Source: Paramecium sonneborni
Lineage: Eukaryota; Ciliophora; Oligohymenophorea; Peniculida; Parameciidae
NCBI GenBank assembly: GCA_905182985.1
Contig: CAJJDN010000028.1
Coordinates: forward strand, 597,807 to 661,806
DNA length: 64,000 nucleotides
Reading direction: 5' to 3'
Below the pieces are notes generated by a model. It did no database searches. It was not told the origin of the DNA and saw nothing but the letters and a program-made list of their open reading frames with translations. A program made the translations under genes and the position numbers. Position 1 is the first letter of the stretch. Every line of letters begins with the position of its first letter. This document shows positions 62,627 through 64,000 of this stretch, one piece after another.

Positions 62627-64000
62627 TCATATAAAATAATACCTCTTCACACTGTAGTCTTCAAACTCTTTGGATCCTTCCATAACTTAGCTCATAATAT
62701 CAGCTGCACCAAAACAATAACTCATTCCTCTTGATCCATGTCCTGCATTAATAAATACATTTTTAAATCCAGGTACTTCACTAATTATCGCAACATCATC
62801 AGGTGTCAATGGTCTAAAACAGCTCCTTACAGTAAAATCACTCATTTTAAAATCAAATCCATTTTATTCATTAAATCTATTTAATATTTATATAGCTCCC
62901 CATTCTTTACTTGCATCTGTTGATGGAGTATCATTACAAACTTCTGCACATCCTGCTAATCTTAAATGTCCATTTAAATTTGTAGCAAAATAATTTGGTG
63001 TATTTAATGTAAATTCTTTTACTAAAGTTTAATTAAAATTTTCTGGAGCAGATCTTCCCATTGCCCAACCTTTAGCTGGAATTATTGGAAGATTTAATCT
63101 TAATTTATGTGCTAACTGTTTACTCTTATGTGCTAAACAAATTACAAAACTATCACCCAATACAATTCTACATTATTTTTATTATTTTTATACCCTTTAT
63201 TTGTTTATATTCCTTTTACATTTTTATCTGTATCTAATACAAAATTTTAAGCTGATGTAGAAAATGCTATTGCAAATTAGTTTGGAAAGTTTTCTTAACA
63301 ATACCTAAGCATAGTTTATGTTAATTCTCTTGTTTCTAAATTTGATTCAGTAGTTAAGATTAATGCTTTGTTAAATCTATTGAATAATTTTAAATTTGAT
63401 TCTGTTTTTAAATTTGATTTTGTAAATTATTCTATTTATTCAAATGAATCAACTTTAATATGTGGTATTCCTAATAACGTTAACCTATCTCTATAAGCAT
63501 TAACTTTTTAATCTGTAGCAAAAAATCCTAATTGTCCTTTTGCTACCAAATGTCCTTTAAATAAACCTGAAGGCTTTAATTTATCAATATCCTACAATGT
63601 TAAAGATCCAATTCTCAATTACTTTCTTGAATTCTCTATTTAAGCATTACTAATTTTATTATTAAAATTTGATACTCTGTCATACTCAATAATAAACTAT
63701 TTAATCCCCATTAAATAAAATTATTTTCTAAAAAAGCATTCATATTAAATCTAACAGTAGTCAACTCTGGCTATTCAAAAATATTCTTTATCATATAAAT
63801 TAAGTTATCCTAAATTTTATACGTAAATATTTACTCTAGTGACTAATGGTAAAAAGTACATTGGATTAAAAACGTTCCCATTAAATGCACTACACTCTGA
63901 TGCAACAGTATTTGCTTATTCTATTATTGTTACATTATATCCCATTCTTAATAGTTTTAATGCTTACGAGATTCCAATTATTCCTAATTTTTTATTTTAA
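62627..64000 (-). CDS. FAD-dependent amino-acid oxidoreductase (DadA/DAO family), 5' end missing
   Basis: 432 codons are present; the start lies beyond the window edge. Introns 63810-63834 (25 nt), 63650-63675 (26) and 63168-63193 (26). The visible N-terminus KKLGIIGISQALKLLRMGYN, then VTIIEQ, is the Rossmann FAD-binding unit, but its first Gly positions are outside or altered. Later motifs: IVLGDSFVICLAHKSKQLAH, IIPAKGWAMGRSAPEN, LNGHLRLAGCAEV, RSCFRPLTPDDVAIISEVPG, and NVFINAGHGSRGMSYCFGAA, the C-terminal FAD-binding strand typical of D-amino-acid dehydrogenases. It would oxidise an amino acid, probably a D-isomer. Substrate unknown. Confidence 0.85.

Overview
Organism and code. This is ciliate macronuclear DNA, most probably Paramecium. 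It is very AT-rich. Long conserved proteins read through only if TAA and TAG are glutamine and TGA is the sole stop. Introns are 20-35 nt, usually GTA...TAG. Genes lie 10-200 bp apart on both strands. All products below were translated by eye with that code (table 6), and splice sites were chosen by frame continuity and family conservation.

Layout. 1-7064: 3' end of imidazolonepropionase, a homeodomain-like protein, a low-complexity protein, a SET-domain lysine methyltransferase, a GH125 mannosidase (minus), an unknown helical protein and a p24 cargo receptor. 7105-17960: one co-directional signalling block with a Wee1-like kinase, a Pumilio/PUF protein, two tandem MAP kinases with the same intron positions, and a myosin ending in RCC1-like repeats. 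17989-24084: a broken FtsJ methyltransferase, coiled-coil and unknown genes, a two-domain cyclic-nucleotide-binding (CNB) protein and a RING protein. 24660-33776: two paralogous membrane proteins that look like catalytically dead histidine kinases, flanking proteasome subunit Rpn3 and another double-CNB protein. 33771-38737: copine and RBX1 (both minus), distorted by two exact duplications of about 1.1 and 1.2 kb, each interrupted by a single n; these look like uncollapsed contig overlaps. 39799-48972: RING-H2, membrane and coiled-coil genes, two small MGxC paralogues and a poly-Q protein. 49162-56971: ARPC4, two coiled-coil proteins, a membrane protein, a voltage-type K+ channel with CNB-like region and a zinc-knuckle motif, and a PP2C phosphatase. 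57068-64000: a small coiled-coil protein, a proline-rich protein whose DNA resembles telomere repeats, a third dead-histidine-kinase-like membrane protein, an otubain-fold protein with Ser in place of the catalytic Cys, a small unknown gene and the 3' part of a FAD amino-acid oxidoreductase.

Themes. Signalling (kinases, a phosphatase, CNB proteins, a channel, membrane sensors), ubiquitin/proteasome (RBX1, RING proteins, Rpn3, otubain-like) and actin (myosin, ARPC4) dominate. The points most worth checking are the pseudo-histidine-kinase family, the SPY-loop MAP kinase, the Cys-to-Ser otubain, introns of length 3n with no in-frame TGA, a RING gene whose conserved core is split by an intron lacking a 3' AG, and the FtsJ relic. 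I saw no rRNA, tRNA, CRISPR array or transposon.
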